64,000 nt of DNA from an uncultured Collinsella sp. (GCA_900758375.1 CAAERJ010000055.1:1-64000); one strand, 5' to 3'. Shown: positions 16,649-25,159, counted from the stretch's first letter. Notes: generated by a model not told the origin, from the sequence alone. Program-made: numbers and translations.

Positions 16649-16879
16649 TTATAGCCTCTCCCAGCTGTCGGGCGGCTCCGGTGGCGTGAGGTAGAAGGAG
16701 CTGCAATAGTCATATCGGCAATTCATGAACACGACGCCCCACTTTAGGCCGGGCATCGTCTGTACCACAGAATAGGTAAAGCGGTTGACCTTAAAACACT
16801 TGCCGTCCTCGTTGTACAAGATCTTGGTGTCCAGCGGAATCTCGCGGCCCTCGGCATCTTTTGGCAGTTCGATACTCAT
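16649..16879 (-). CDS. LPKDA-family small phage protein (copy 2)
   Basis: 76 residues. The N-terminus (MSIELPKDAEGREIPLDTK) and the last residues (DSWERL) match the product of the neighbouring upstream gene, so the two are tandem paralogues. The middle is beta-rich with Cys and Trp residues. Function unknown. Confidence 0.6.
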   Translation of the reverse strand: MSIELPKDAEGREIPLDTKILYNEDGKCFKVNRFTYSVVQTMPGLKWGVVFMNCRYDYCSSFYLTPPEPPDSWERL

Positions 16880-17250
16880 TCGGCATCACTCAGAATCGCG
16901 ATAATTCGGTTCTCGATTATTCCGGCAATCGCGCCGTCACACTTGATGGACGAATCAAGCACGCAGTCATCACAGAGAAGTGTCGGCGAGACGATGCCAC
17001 AAAGGTTGTTGGTCTCAACACACCTATGCAAATCGTTTACCAGCTTTTTCCAGCTGTCCCTCTTCTTGCTGTCGAGATACAACTTGTTGGTCTCGATGCA
17101 CTCAATTCCACTTCGCGCGAGCCATCTGCCGGGTCTCGCCTCAAAGAAGAGATCAGCTACGTGAAACTGGTTACCGTTCTCGCGGTACATCATGGTCGTG
17201 TCGAACGGGACGATCGCACCGCTCGCGTCCTTTGGCAATCCAATCGCCAT
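16876..17250 (-). CDS. LPKDA-family small phage protein (copy 1)
   Basis: 124 residues. The N-terminus MAIGLPKDASGAIVPFDT matches the next gene, then a DSWKKL motif near the middle is followed by an extra C-terminal half with a Cys cluster (CGIVSPTLLCDDC). The start at 17,250 is chosen because AAAGGAGTGAG lies 4-8 bases before it. The extra half resembles the Cys-rich small proteins nearby, hinting at domain shuffling. Confidence 0.6.
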   Translation of the reverse strand: MAIGLPKDASGAIVPFDTTMMYRENGNQFHVADLFFEARPGRWLARSGIECIETNKLYLDSKKRDSWKKLVNDLHRCVETNNLCGIVSPTLLCDDCVLDSSIKCDGAIAGIIENRIIAILSDAE

Positions 17251-17251
17251 C

Positions 17252-19870
17252 TTACTCACTCCTTTCATTTGGTACGTACGTCGCCGGGTTCACTCCACCC
17301 GGGACTCGCCATCCGCTCGCACTGATCCGGGAAATCATCGAGCTTGCAGCTTCCATCGACCATGTGCCGACATGCTTGAATCCACGGCGCTCGAGCAGAC
17401 GGATCTGTTTGGGAGAGCTGAGTCCGCTGTCACGGCGCTTCTTCACCCGGTCGAGCAGTTTCGATGCCTTGCCGGCGTTGGAGATCTCGGAAGCGTCGAT
17501 GCCGTACTTCTCGAGCGCCGCTTTCTGCTTGTCTGTTGCCGGTGCCATCTCCCAGGCGAACTCGGGGATGTATCCGCTCAAGTCCTCGGCGGCGATGGAC
17601 ATCTCGTACTGCAGCGGGTTGACCAGCTTCGCCTTCTTCTTACGCTGCTCGGCGAGCTGCTTGGCGAGTGCCTCCTCGCGCTCAGCCACGACCTCGTCAG
17701 ACGCCTTGCTCTCGACCTTCTGCAGGTCGACCGGGCATCCCGCCTGCTCGACCATGGCGGTCATCTTCTGCGCGACCTCCCGAGAGCCCGTAACGAGCGC
17801 TGCAGGGCGAACCAACTCCAAACGCTCGGTCATCCACAGGAAGTCAAGCAGCAGCAGGTCTGTCTTGCCCGTCTCCGGGGACAGGCGAGTGCCACGGCCC
17901 ACTATTTGGCAGTTACCCATAGCGGCAACGTACCCGTTCCTGCGCGTGAAAACGGTTCCCATCTCGGTCTCGACGCACCAGCACATCTCATCCGAGTGTG
18001 GCTCCTTGACCCACGCTGAGTGCCCTTCGAACGTGCCGCCGACCTTTACGAAGTCCTGCTTTTTGATATGGACGGTGAACAGGCTGCTCTTTCTGGAGAC
18101 ACCGGGGGATTCAACTGACATTCCGGCACGGTACCCGCGCTGAATTGCCATAGCTTGCAGTCGTTCGATGAACGTTCTGTTGCCTTTCGATATGTGATAA
18201 GTCTTCGTATGGGACTTCGCTCCGTCGGCGTGATATATCGCTTCGAGCATTACGGCAAACTGCCGCTCGCCCATGTCAAACAGAGCGGGGCTCATGTCCT
18301 TCGAGATATACGGTTCGAGTCTTCTCCATCCGGTCTTGTCCTTGTCTCTTCCCCGTGGCATGCCTTTCGAGATGGTCCACGTCATGCAGTCGCCAGATTG
18401 GTTCCATTCAACTCCGACTCGCTTGCGAACGGCCCGGGTGTACTTGAAGCCGCAGCCCTCGATGCAGCGAGTTATCTCCTCGCAATATTCCGAGTGCTGA
18501 GTACCTTGGGTGATCGTGATTGCGTTGTTGCGCTTATTGATGGACCCATCGGTCATCACCCAGCCAATAAACATAAGTTCGTCATCCGTTAGCGGAACAC
18601 CCGAAAACGCCCCGTGTCCAGAGACTGGGATGTAAGCACCGTCCCTGAGACTGGCGACATGTTCGGCAGTTGCGAACTTCCAGCCGCCCCTGCGCTTGTT
18701 GTCATAGAGCATCCTATGCTTGTTGGTAATGCGGATGTCAGAGGACTGGCCGCTAAGCGAGCAAAAGTATTCGTCTTCGCAGAGCTTCCGTCTAACTTTC
18801 GCGACGACCGGACTGAATGCGGACTTGCCGGTTTTCGGGTCAAACGCTAATACCTCATCACCAACCTCTGCGTCGCTCCTCCATCCGTCACGCGTAAGCA
18901 CCTCAGTGCTCTCATCGAGGCAATAGAGAGCACGGCTCTTGGTCGGTCGGAGGTTGACGATGCAATCGACGCTCGGGCAGTCCCATCCCTCGGTCAAGAG
19001 GAGCGAGTTGCACAGCACGTCGTACTTGCCGTCATCGAAGTCTTTGAGAATTTGGGTGCGGTCCTCGCTCTGACCGTTGACCTCGACGGCGCGGAAACCG
19101 CACTCGTTGAGCAGGCGGCAGAACTTCTGGCTGGTCTTGATGAGCGGCAGAAAAACGACCGTCTTGCGCTCCTCAAGTCCGGCATTTTTCATTTCCTGGG
19201 CGATTTGCGGCAGGTACGGGTCGAGCGCTGTGCCCAGCTCGTCTGCCGCCCAGTCACCGGAGCGAACCGAGACATTGGAGATGTCGAGCTGGAGCGGAAC
19301 GGTCTGTGCCTTGATAGGACATAGATAGCCGTCCTTGATGGCCTCGGGCATGTTGTACTCGAATGCAAGCGAATCAAAAACCTTGCCGAGGTTCTGTCGG
19401 TCGCCGCGATCCGCCGTCGCCGTCACGCCCAGTACTTTTGCACCGGCAAAGTAATCCAGGACTGCCTGATAGCTCGAGGAGACGGCATGATGGCACTCAT
19501 CGATGAGGATGTGCGTGAACCTGTCCCTGCCGAGCGCTCTAAGGCGTTTCTCGCGGCAGAGGGTCTGGACGGATCCGACCGTCACGCGCTCGAAGGTTCC
19601 AACGCTCGTGTCCTCGGCCTTCTCGACCGAGCAGCGCAGGCCTGTTGATGATTGCAGCTTGTCGGCTGCTTGCTGGAGCAGCTCGCCGCGGTGAGCAAGA
19701 ATAAGGACGCGACCGCCATCGCGGACCGCGTCCTCTGTGACACCGGCCATGACGATTGTCTTGCCGGTGCCCGTTGCCTGTACGAGGAGCGTTGCGCGGT
19801 CTCCCGCTTCCCAGCGCTCCTCGATTGCGGCTATGGCCTGCTCCTGATAGGGACGCAGGTTGAATCTCAT
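17252..19870 (-). CDS. SF2 DNA helicase interrupted by an intein
   Basis: An 872-residue precursor. The extein is a DEAD/DEAH-type helicase of about 535 residues: Walker A ATGTGKT (32-38), the motif II DECH (124-127), a TATADR motif III, and motif VI CQIVGRGTRLS (654-664). A 337-residue intein (317-653) sits exactly at the front of motif VI; splicing joins SRALY to CQIVGRGTR. Without splicing the helicase would be inactive. Phage helicases of this type unwind replication or recombination intermediates. It lies in the recombination block with DUF669, Sak4-like and SMC-like genes. Confidence 0.93.
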   Translation of the reverse strand: MRFNLRPYQEQAIAAIEERWEAGDRATLLVQATGTGKTIVMAGVTEDAVRDGGRVLILAHRGELLQQAADKLQSSTGLRCSVEKAEDTSVGTFERVTVGSVQTLCREKRLRALGRDRFTHILIDECHHAVSSSYQAVLDYFAGAKVLGVTATADRGDRQNLGKVFDSLAFEYNMPEAIKDGYLCPIKAQTVPLQLDISNVSVRSGDWAADELGTALDPYLPQIAQEMKNAGLEERKTVVFLPLIKTSQKFCRLLNECGFRAVEVNGQSEDRTQILKDFDDGKYDVLCNSLLLTEGWDCPSVDCIVNLRPTKSRALYCLDESTEVLTRDGWRSDAEVGDEVLAFDPKTGKSAFSPVVAKVRRKLCEDEYFCSLSGQSSDIRITNKHRMLYDNKRRGGWKFATAEHVASLRDGAYIPVSGHGAFSGVPLTDDELMFIGWVMTDGSINKRNNAITITQGTQHSEYCEEITRCIEGCGFKYTRAVRKRVGVEWNQSGDCMTWTISKGMPRGRDKDKTGWRRLEPYISKDMSPALFDMGERQFAVMLEAIYHADGAKSHTKTYHISKGNRTFIERLQAMAIQRGYRAGMSVESPGVSRKSSLFTVHIKKQDFVKVGGTFEGHSAWVKEPHSDEMCWCVETEMGTVFTRRNGYVAAMGNCQIVGRGTRLSPETGKTDLLLLDFLWMTERLELVRPAALVTGSREVAQKMTAMVEQAGCPVDLQKVESKASDEVVAEREEALAKQLAEQRKKKAKLVNPLQYEMSIAAEDLSGYIPEFAWEMAPATDKQKAALEKYGIDASEISNAGKASKLLDRVKKRRDSGLSSPKQIRLLERRGFKHVGTWSMEAASSMISRISASGWRVPGGVNPATYVPNERSE
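17912..18922 (-). other. Intein with LAGLIDADG endonuclease motifs
   Basis: Residues 317-653 of the helicase precursor. Block A is CLDESTEVLTRDGW (Cys1). Block B contains TNKH (382-385). Two LAGLIDADG-like motifs carry acidic residues: FIGWVMTDG (434-442) and MLEAIYHADG (541-550). Block F is CVETEMGTVFTRRNGYV, and the C-terminus is MGN followed by the +1 Cys. The usual penultimate His is Gly, which occurs in some active inteins. Both endonuclease Asp residues are present, so homing ability may be retained. Confidence 0.92.
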
Positions 19871-19873
19871 GCC

Positions 19874-20410
19874 TTAGAAGCCCCCGTTCTGCGCGGCCTG
19901 AGCCTGCTGGAAGGTCTGGTTGATCATGCCCTGCAGTGCAGGTGAGACAGGCTCGGGGCTGGCGTTGCCGTAGACGTGCTGCTGGGGTGCAGCGGCCTGG
20001 GCTTCAGGCTTCATCCACTCGGAGATCTCGTTGTAGGTCTTGTCCTTGTACTCGTGGGTGCCGACCTTGATCTTGCACCGGCGACCGACAGCTCCCACCC
20101 AATCCATCTTCAGCTTCTGCTCCTTGGGGGCATCGACCGCTCGCATCCCAATCGAGACGAAGAACTGGGTGATCTTCCAAGCACTCTTGGAATTCAGGAA
20201 AAGGCGGTCGGAAAGCACGCGACCGTTGTCCAGGCGGACGTTCACCTTGGCGATGGGGCAGGCGCACATCTTGTCGCTGCCGTTGAACTGCTGGCGCTCG
20301 ACGTTCTCGACCGTGGCCCAGTACTCGCCGGGCTCCATCAGCTCGAACTCGTTCTCTACCGCGTCGATTTCGCCGTCCCACCCAAAGGACTGACCCATAT
20401 CGTTTGCCAT
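19874..20410 (-). CDS. DUF669 single-strand-DNA-associated protein
   Basis: A 178-residue protein with the DUF669 pattern: GEYWATVENVER, GRVLSDRLFLNSKSAWK and GRRCKIKVGTHEYKDKTYNEI, ending in a Gln/Ala-rich tail that is probably disordered, as in SSB-type proteins. DUF669 proteins sit next to Sak4-like ATPases in many phages and are thought to help single-strand annealing or replication. Its stop is separated from the helicase start by 3 bases. Confidence 0.85.
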   Translation of the reverse strand: MANDMGQSFGWDGEIDAVENEFELMEPGEYWATVENVERQQFNGSDKMCACPIAKVNVRLDNGRVLSDRLFLNSKSAWKITQFFVSIGMRAVDAPKEQKLKMDWVGAVGRRCKIKVGTHEYKDKTYNEISEWMKPEAQAAAPQQHVYGNASPEPVSPALQGMINQTFQQAQAAQNGGF

Positions 20411-20413
20411 TTC

Positions 20414-21487
20414 TTACTCCTTTCGACCGGCTGCCATGCCGGAATTGATGTACTCGCGCATCCCGTCCCACACCGCGACGAGGAAGTTTGCGAAATCCTC
20501 GGGCAGCGAGTCGACCGGCGTGCCCTCGGGGAAATAACCGCGCTTGAAGATAGCCTCGCTCACCGTCTCAGCGCTGATGCCGTCACGCTGCATCAGGTCG
20601 TAGAGCGGCTTGAGGTATGCCGGGCGCTCCGGCTCGAACGGGTCGGGGATGCTTCGCGCCTGCTCGATCTGCTCGGGCGTGACCGTGGAGACGTTGACCG
20701 TCTCGACCGCCTGCTGCTGCACCTGCGGCTGCTGCCGTGCGAGCTGCGGGACGGGGATGAACGGCGCCAGCTGCTGGAACTCCATCGGGACCTCGTCCGG
20801 CAGGCCCCAACGGTTCTTGGCATCCCACGTGGCGGCATGGGAGCAGTAGAGCATACGGTTCTTTCCGCCCTGGGCCTTGCCGACCTTGCCGTCCTTGCTG
20901 GTAGTGATGACGATGGTCTTGTAGTTGGCGAAGAGTACCGCGTCTGCCCACTCCTTGAGCATCGCCGCGACGCTGGCCTTCTTGCCGTCGATGAGCTTCA
21001 AACCCCAGCGGTCGTAGGCTCCCATCTCATCGGGCTGCTCGAACTTACTGATGATTGCATGGGCGGTCACGACCACGTTGCATCCGCGCTCGCACACCTC
21101 GCTCAACAGGTTCAGCAGCTTGCCGAAGCGCTCCGTGACGTAGGTGTAGCCCTTGCCGTAGCCCGCGTCCTCGATGCTCTTGTAGCCCATGGCGTTGCAC
21201 ACGTCATCGACTGCCAGCTTTTGCGCCCAGTCGGCTGTGTCCAAGACAAGCGTGCCTCCGCACTCCTCGGGGAAATCTCGAATCCACGTGACCTCATCGA
21301 GCAGCATCTGCCAGCTCGTGGGGGCGGGAAGGCGCGGGACGTCCAAGTAGTCGGACGAGCTTTCGGTATCGATGAACAGGGGGCTTGGGAATTGAGCCGC
21401 CAGCGTCGTCTTGCCGACGCCCTCGGGGCCGTAGAGGACGACCTTCTGCGGGCGCAGGCGCTGACCGCGGGTGATCTGGAACGTCAT
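20414..21487 (-). CDS. Sak4-like RecA-fold ATPase
   Basis: A 357-residue protein with Walker A GPEGVGKT (20-27), Walker B GTLVLDTAD near residue 80, and VVVTAHAI sensor region, the layout of the Sak4/AAA_24 phage recombinase group. These proteins act in single-strand annealing repair with an SSB-like partner, here probably the DUF669 protein. A Gln/Pro-rich linker (about 255-275) precedes a C-terminal helical domain. It overlaps the SMC-like gene stop by one base. Confidence 0.88.
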   Translation of the reverse strand: MTFQITRGQRLRPQKVVLYGPEGVGKTTLAAQFPSPLFIDTESSSDYLDVPRLPAPTSWQMLLDEVTWIRDFPEECGGTLVLDTADWAQKLAVDDVCNAMGYKSIEDAGYGKGYTYVTERFGKLLNLLSEVCERGCNVVVTAHAIISKFEQPDEMGAYDRWGLKLIDGKKASVAAMLKEWADAVLFANYKTIVITTSKDGKVGKAQGGKNRMLYCSHAATWDAKNRWGLPDEVPMEFQQLAPFIPVPQLARQQPQVQQQAVETVNVSTVTPEQIEQARSIPDPFEPERPAYLKPLYDLMQRDGISAETVSEAIFKRGYFPEGTPVDSLPEDFANFLVAVWDGMREYINSGMAAGRKE

Positions 21488-22893
21488 TAGAAGCTACCTC
21501 CGAACTGCATGGTGGCGGGAATCTTTACCTCGGGAATTTTTACATCGGGAATCTCGACCTTAATCTCAGGCATCTCGGCCTTCAGCTGTCCTGCGCCCTC
21601 GACCACGCGCCCGTCCTCGATGATGACCGAGCAGGTGTCATCCGTTGCCACGCGGGTGCCGATGACCTGAAGGCCCTCGGACTCGGCCCAGGCACCGAAC
21701 TCGGCGAGCGTCTGCGGGTCCATCTGTTCCAATTTATCGACCAGGACGAACCCGCACTCGGGCTTGAGCGAGCGAACGACCGCCGTCGCCACGCGGAGCT
21801 GCTCCGCGCCGCTCATGTCCGACCAGACCGCGCCGTTGTACACCAGCTTGCCGTCCTCGACCGTAAGGCCGTCCAGCGGCATCTTGGCGGTCTCGAGCAG
21901 CTTCTTGCGCTGGTCCTCGACCGCATTGACCTCGCTGTTGCAGCTCTGGTAGTCGTCGTTAAGGGATTCGGCGTCCTTCAGCGCCTGCTTGCGGCGCTCG
22001 TTGGCCTCGACCTTCTGGTTGAGCGCATCGATGTTGGCGATGCTCTGCTCGATCTCATCGGTCTTCTCGTCCTCGAGGTCGGCTGCGTCCTTGAGCGCGG
22101 TCTGGTAGTCCTCGGTGAGCTTCATCAGCTCTTCGGTCTTGCGCTTCAGCTCCTCGTTGAGCGACATGATCTGGCTGTTGAGGCTGTCGCACAGCATGTT
22201 CAGGTTGTCGCGCTGCTGCTTGATGATGCCGACCTTCTCGCGCTTGCGCTGGTTCTCGCCGTTCTTCGCGAGGATTACCTGCTGCTGCTCGATGAGCTCG
22301 GCAGGCGACACGCGGTGGTCGGGGGCATCGGGGAAGAACGGCATCTCCTCTGCGATCTTGTCCTTGGCGCGCTTACGCTGACCGATGTCGAGACGCTCGG
22401 CCTTCAGGGTGCCCAGCTTCTTGTCCAGCTCGTCCAGCTCGCCGCCGATGCCGATGATTCGCAGCAGCTCCTGCGCCTTCTCGTTGTCGGTCATGACCAT
22501 GAACTTCGGCAGGTCGATCGCGAGCTCCTCGATGAAGCTGTCGAGAAGCTTCTGGCCGGCCTTCTTGCCGGATGGGTCGGTCACGGTAAGCGATGCGTTC
22601 TTGCCAGAGCGCTCGACCACGAGGCCGTTGCTCAACTCCACGTGCAGTTTCGCCGGCGTCGCGCTGCCCTCGCGGTTCGGCTTGGACGGCTGCTTGCGCT
22701 TTCCACCGAGCGCCCACGAAATTGCATCGACCACGCTGGTCTTACCCTGGCCGTTGCGACCGCCGATGACGGTCAGGCCGTTCTCGGTCGGACACAGCGC
22801 CACGGCCCTGATGCGCTTGACGTTCTCAAGCTCAAGAGCCGAGATCTTCACGGGCTCCGGCTTCGCCTGAACCTGCTCCACAGTCTCTTCCAT
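21487..22893 (-). CDS. SMC/SbcC-like AAA ATPase
   Basis: A 468-residue ABC-type ATPase. The N-terminal lobe has Walker A GRNGQGKT (45-52); residues about 180-330 form a coiled coil; the C-terminal lobe has signature MSGAEQLRVA and Walker B CGFVLVDKLEQMD. The layout is a short SMC/Rad50 type. The start at 22,893 is preferred because GAAGG precedes it; the frame upstream runs through the neighbour. It heads the recombination cassette and may process ends or branched DNA. Confidence 0.88.
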   Translation of the reverse strand: MEETVEQVQAKPEPVKISALELENVKRIRAVALCPTENGLTVIGGRNGQGKTSVVDAISWALGGKRKQPSKPNREGSATPAKLHVELSNGLVVERSGKNASLTVTDPSGKKAGQKLLDSFIEELAIDLPKFMVMTDNEKAQELLRIIGIGGELDELDKKLGTLKAERLDIGQRKRAKDKIAEEMPFFPDAPDHRVSPAELIEQQQVILAKNGENQRKREKVGIIKQQRDNLNMLCDSLNSQIMSLNEELKRKTEELMKLTEDYQTALKDAADLEDEKTDEIEQSIANIDALNQKVEANERRKQALKDAESLNDDYQSCNSEVNAVEDQRKKLLETAKMPLDGLTVEDGKLVYNGAVWSDMSGAEQLRVATAVVRSLKPECGFVLVDKLEQMDPQTLAEFGAWAESEGLQVIGTRVATDDTCSVIIEDGRVVEGAGQLKAEMPEIKVEIPDVKIPEVKIPATMQFGGSF

Positions 22894-23350
22894 TGTTCTT
22901 TTCCTTCTCTCTTTGCAGGCGCTTTCTCGCATCGCGCCTGCGCTTCTTTTCCCTTTGGTACTCGGCCTCGGCCTTCTTCTCGTCCATGCCCTCGCGGATG
23001 GCTTCAGCCTGCCTTCGTCTCCAGCAGGCGGGACAGAGCCCCATTCGTCCGGCATGGGAGTTGGGGCGCACGTCCCACTTCCCGCACGAGATGCAGCGGT
23101 GCATCCCCGATTCGGGGTATTTGCCTAGGTTGATTCCGAGTACGCGCTTTGCGTGCTTCTTGATGGCTTCGGGAGACCTCGGCCAACCGCGGCCTGTCAT
23201 CATCTCCGACAGCAGCAGATAGCCGTCCATTCTGTGCGTCCTGATGTATCGGTCCTCGTCAGAGCGCCAGAAATATGAGTTGTCCCTTTTTCGAGGGACA
23301 ACTACCCCCGATTCCACATTTTCTCCATTGTTTTCGGTCGGTTCCGTCAT
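22832..23350 (-). CDS. DNA-binding protein with SANT-like helix and zinc ribbon
   Basis: A 172-residue protein. Residues 24-75 (SYFWRSDEDRYIRTHRM... through SPEAIKKHAKRVLG) look like a Myb/SANT-type helix-turn-helix. A CISCGKWD...CPACWRRR zinc ribbon follows, then a basic coiled coil. It overlaps the SMC-like gene by 62 bases, an unusually long overlap. It may be a regulator or a recombination accessory factor. Confidence 0.65.
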   Translation of the reverse strand: MTEPTENNGENVESGVVVPRKRDNSYFWRSDEDRYIRTHRMDGYLLLSEMMTGRGWPRSPEAIKKHAKRVLGINLGKYPESGMHRCISCGKWDVRPNSHAGRMGLCPACWRRRQAEAIREGMDEKKAEAEYQREKKRRRDARKRLQREKEKNNGRDCGAGSGEAGAREDLGS

Positions 23351-23553
23351 TGCAGCGCTCCGATTACGTAGAGACGCTTGATCTCACGCATCGCAGCTTC
23401 CTTGCTCGCGGCCTTGCTGACGTTGACCAGTAGATGGCGCGAGCGGACGATTCCGGTCGCGCTGCCCCTCGTGGGGCCCTTCTCGACAAACTTGGTCGCG
23501 AACCAGCTGCCGTCTCGACCGCGCTCGGCGGTCCATCCAAAGAAGCCGACCAT
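23347..23553 (-). CDS. Small hypothetical phage protein
   Basis: 68 residues starting MVGFFGWTAERGRDG. It is beta-rich with a Lys-rich helix at the end (KAASKEAAMREIKRL). The ATG at 23,553 sits 5 bases after a GGAGG ribosome site, which decides the start over an upstream GTG. It overlaps the zinc-ribbon gene by 4 bases. Confidence 0.6.
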   Translation of the reverse strand: MVGFFGWTAERGRDGSWFATKFVEKGPTRGSATGIVRSRHLLVNVSKAASKEAAMREIKRLYVIGALQ

Positions 23554-23562
23554 CGGCACCTC

Positions 23563-23712
23563 CTAGTAGTACATGCCGCTCGGAGTGGTGCCCTCGAGCC
23601 ATCCGGCATAGATGAGCCCTGCGATGAGGACGGTCATCGCGATGACAAGGCGCGTCTTCGGGTTGAGGCGCATCCAACGGTCGGACAGAAAATCGAAAAT
23701 CCTAACTGCCAT
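23563..23712 (-). CDS. Small membrane protein (49 residues)
   Basis: 49 residues beginning MAVRIFDFLSDRWMRLN with one hydrophobic span (LVIAMTVLIAGLIYAGW). A GGAGG ribosome site lies before the ATG. It overlaps the end of the excisionase-like gene by 11 bases. Role unknown. Confidence 0.65.
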   Translation of the reverse strand: MAVRIFDFLSDRWMRLNPKTRLVIAMTVLIAGLIYAGWLEGTTPSGMYY

Positions 23713-24031
23713 CGGAACAAACCTCCATCCACTTGTCGACATCGACCACTCTTATGAGCGCATTCCTGCTGCCGACCGTCTTGAATGGCAGTCGACCAGC
23801 CTTGTTCTCCGCATAAAGGGTGCTTGCCGAGACCCCCGTATACTTGGACGTCTCGGAAACCGTGTAGGCCATCTGCGGTTGCAGACCCGCCCTGACGGCG
23901 AACTTGAGCGCCTGCGATCCGCAGTACGGCTCGAGGTCCTCAAGCTGGTTGCGCAACTTCTCTGCCGCCGCATCCATCGCCTGCTGGAACTCGCTGAGCG
24001 GACTGGCCCAGGCGCTTTTGGTATGATTCAT
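23702..24031 (-). CDS. Excisionase-like helix-turn-helix protein
   Basis: 109 residues. Residues about 52-95 contain AYTVSETSKYTGVSASTLYA followed by a basic wing (ENKAGRLPFKTVGSRNALIR), the MerR-like winged fold used by excisionases and small phage regulators. A strong AAAGGAGGTGG ribosome site precedes the ATG. It lies between the early small genes and the replication block; an Xis or early regulator role is inferred. Confidence 0.7.
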   Translation of the reverse strand: MNHTKSAWASPLSEFQQAMDAAAEKLRNQLEDLEPYCGSQALKFAVRAGLQPQMAYTVSETSKYTGVSASTLYAENKAGRLPFKTVGSRNALIRVVDVDKWMEVCSDGS

Positions 24032-24174
24032 GCGTCCACCTCCTTTGGTGGGTGTTTGCCTGTGGCTCCCTTTTCACTCCGCTGCTTTTCATTTCATTGG
24101 AGTGTTAACGGAGCCACTCTTCTCTTCTCAGCGCCTTGAGGTGCACATCCTGGTGGTAACGGACGGACAGAGAA

Positions 24175-24360
24175 CTATCGAAAACGCCTACGACGAGTTG
24201 ATAGCGGATGCACACCACATGGCGCTGAGACTTGTCTGTGCCAGGCATCGCACCTGACTGTCTGGCTTTTCAACGGAGCCAGCTGCCGAGCCATTGCAGC
24301 CGTCACAGGCTCCCCCTGCTCACGGCAAATGGCGGATGCGGTTATCAAAGGTCGCTCCAT
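24175..24360 (-). CDS. Possible small protein, weak support
   Basis: A 61-residue frame with basic composition and little clear structure. It continues the early gene run but has a poor ribosome site and could be spurious. No family recognised. Confidence 0.3.
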   Translation of the reverse strand: MERPLITASAICREQGEPVTAAMARQLAPLKSQTVRCDAWHRQVSAPCGVHPLSTRRRRFR

Positions 24361-24383
24361 TCATCCGCTACGCGCCCGTCTCG

Positions 24384-24620
24384 TCAGGCGGAACAGCTTG
24401 ATGGGTGCCGCTGCGTTCCATGTCGCCTAGGGTTGCCTGCCGGCGACACAGGTACCGCCTTGCGATCGGCGTCAAGGAGAAGGCCAAAAAGCCCAGCGCC
24501 GATGGAGACGAGTGCGGAGCGGATGAACAGAAGTGCGCTATCTACCAGCGCAAACGTTCGGCGGGGAAACATCGGAATATAGTCCCCGGCATGATCAAGA
24601 GGAATTCGACATACCGTCAT
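24384..24620 (-). CDS. Possible small membrane protein
   Basis: 78 residues with one hydrophobic span near residues 29-50 (SALLFIRSALVSIGAGLFGLL). Its ATG overlaps the previous stop (ATGA), which supports a coupled gene. C-terminal part is basic and irregular. Confidence 0.45.
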   Translation of the reverse strand: MTVCRIPLDHAGDYIPMFPRRTFALVDSALLFIRSALVSIGAGLFGLLLDADRKAVPVSPAGNPRRHGTQRHPSSCSA

Positions 24621-24766
24621 ATGAGGAAACGGGATTTTGCTTCCGTTCCTGAAAGCCCGCGCGCTGCATATCTGCGCCTGCGGGTCGGTCTCGGTGACTT
24701 CGCAGATTTCTGCGAAATGGGCTGGAATAGGATTCCAAGGTTGCTGAGGGTGGTGATTTCGCTCAT
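24617..24766 (-). CDS. Possible small basic protein
   Basis: 49 residues starting MSEITTLSNLGILFQ and ending in a strongly basic stretch (RPTRRRRYAARG). It overlaps the next gene by the ATGA junction. The ribosome site is weak; reality is uncertain. Confidence 0.4.
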   Translation of the reverse strand: MSEITTLSNLGILFQPISQKSAKSPRPTRRRRYAARGLSGTEAKSRFLI

Positions 24767-24789
24767 TTACGAAGCGGCCATACTCAAGC

Positions 24790-24912
24790 TCATAAGCATC
24801 TTTCTAGGGCTTTGACCAAAAGCACGAGGAGTAAGACGGCTAAAAGTACGATGACGTTGAGAAACAGGCAGTAGTTGAAGCCCTTCTCAAAGTCTGGAGA
24901 CCTGCGTTTCAC
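24790..24912 (-). CDS. Small membrane protein (40 residues, GTG start)
   Basis: VKRRSPDFEKGFNYCLF then one hydrophobic helix LNVIVLLAVLLLVLLV. The GTG overlaps the upstream stop, so it is coupled to the neighbour. Function unknown; one of several tiny membrane proteins in this early stretch. Confidence 0.5.
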   Translation of the reverse strand: MKRRSPDFEKGFNYCLFLNVIVLLAVLLLVLLVKALERCL

Positions 24913-25025
24913 AGCCTGTTCGCCTCATTCAACAGAGTCGTGATGAAAATCTCTGCAGCCCTATAAGCCGTGTAGAAAAGCCCGAAGCCGATAATCGGAT
25001 GGCGCTCGAACCAATCGGCAATCAC
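24909..25025 (-). CDS. Small protein (38 residues, GTG start)
   Basis: VIADWFERHPIIGFGLF, moderately hydrophobic. The GTG overlaps the stop of the preceding gene (GTGA), and its stop overlaps the next GTG. The repeated overlap pattern is the main evidence. Confidence 0.5.
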   Translation of the reverse strand: MIADWFERHPIIGFGLFYTAYRAAEIFITTLLNEANRL

Positions 25026-25159
25026 AGCCCCTTCGCCTCGTTAAGCTCATGGGCGGCATCCAGCCACTCGTTCAGGCGCATGTCGGCGTGCATCCAGTCG
25101 GCTTCCATGAAAGCCTCGTAGGCATCGCGCTCGCGCTTCTCAAGCTCCTCAATCGACAT
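25022..25159 (-). CDS. Small acidic protein (45 residues)
   Basis: MSIEELEKRERDAYEAF..., an amphipathic acidic helix throughout. The ATG lies inside the end of the previous gene and a GGAG-type site is nearby. No family recognised. Confidence 0.5.
   Translation of the reverse strand: MSIEELEKRERDAYEAFMEADWMHADMRLNEWLDAAHELNEAKGL

Noticed and set aside
16483..16713. A 76-residue frame out of phase with the Cys-rich gene
   Set aside because: Its composition is irregular, while another frame gives a Cys/His pattern and a better neighbour spacing.
23384..23677. A 97-residue minus-strand frame
   Set aside because: It covers two short genes with good ribosome sites and is compositionally random.
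24032..24174. Possible gene between the excisionase-like gene and the early small genes
   Set aside because: No convincing frame was seen; repeated GGAGCCA-like words are too short to interpret.
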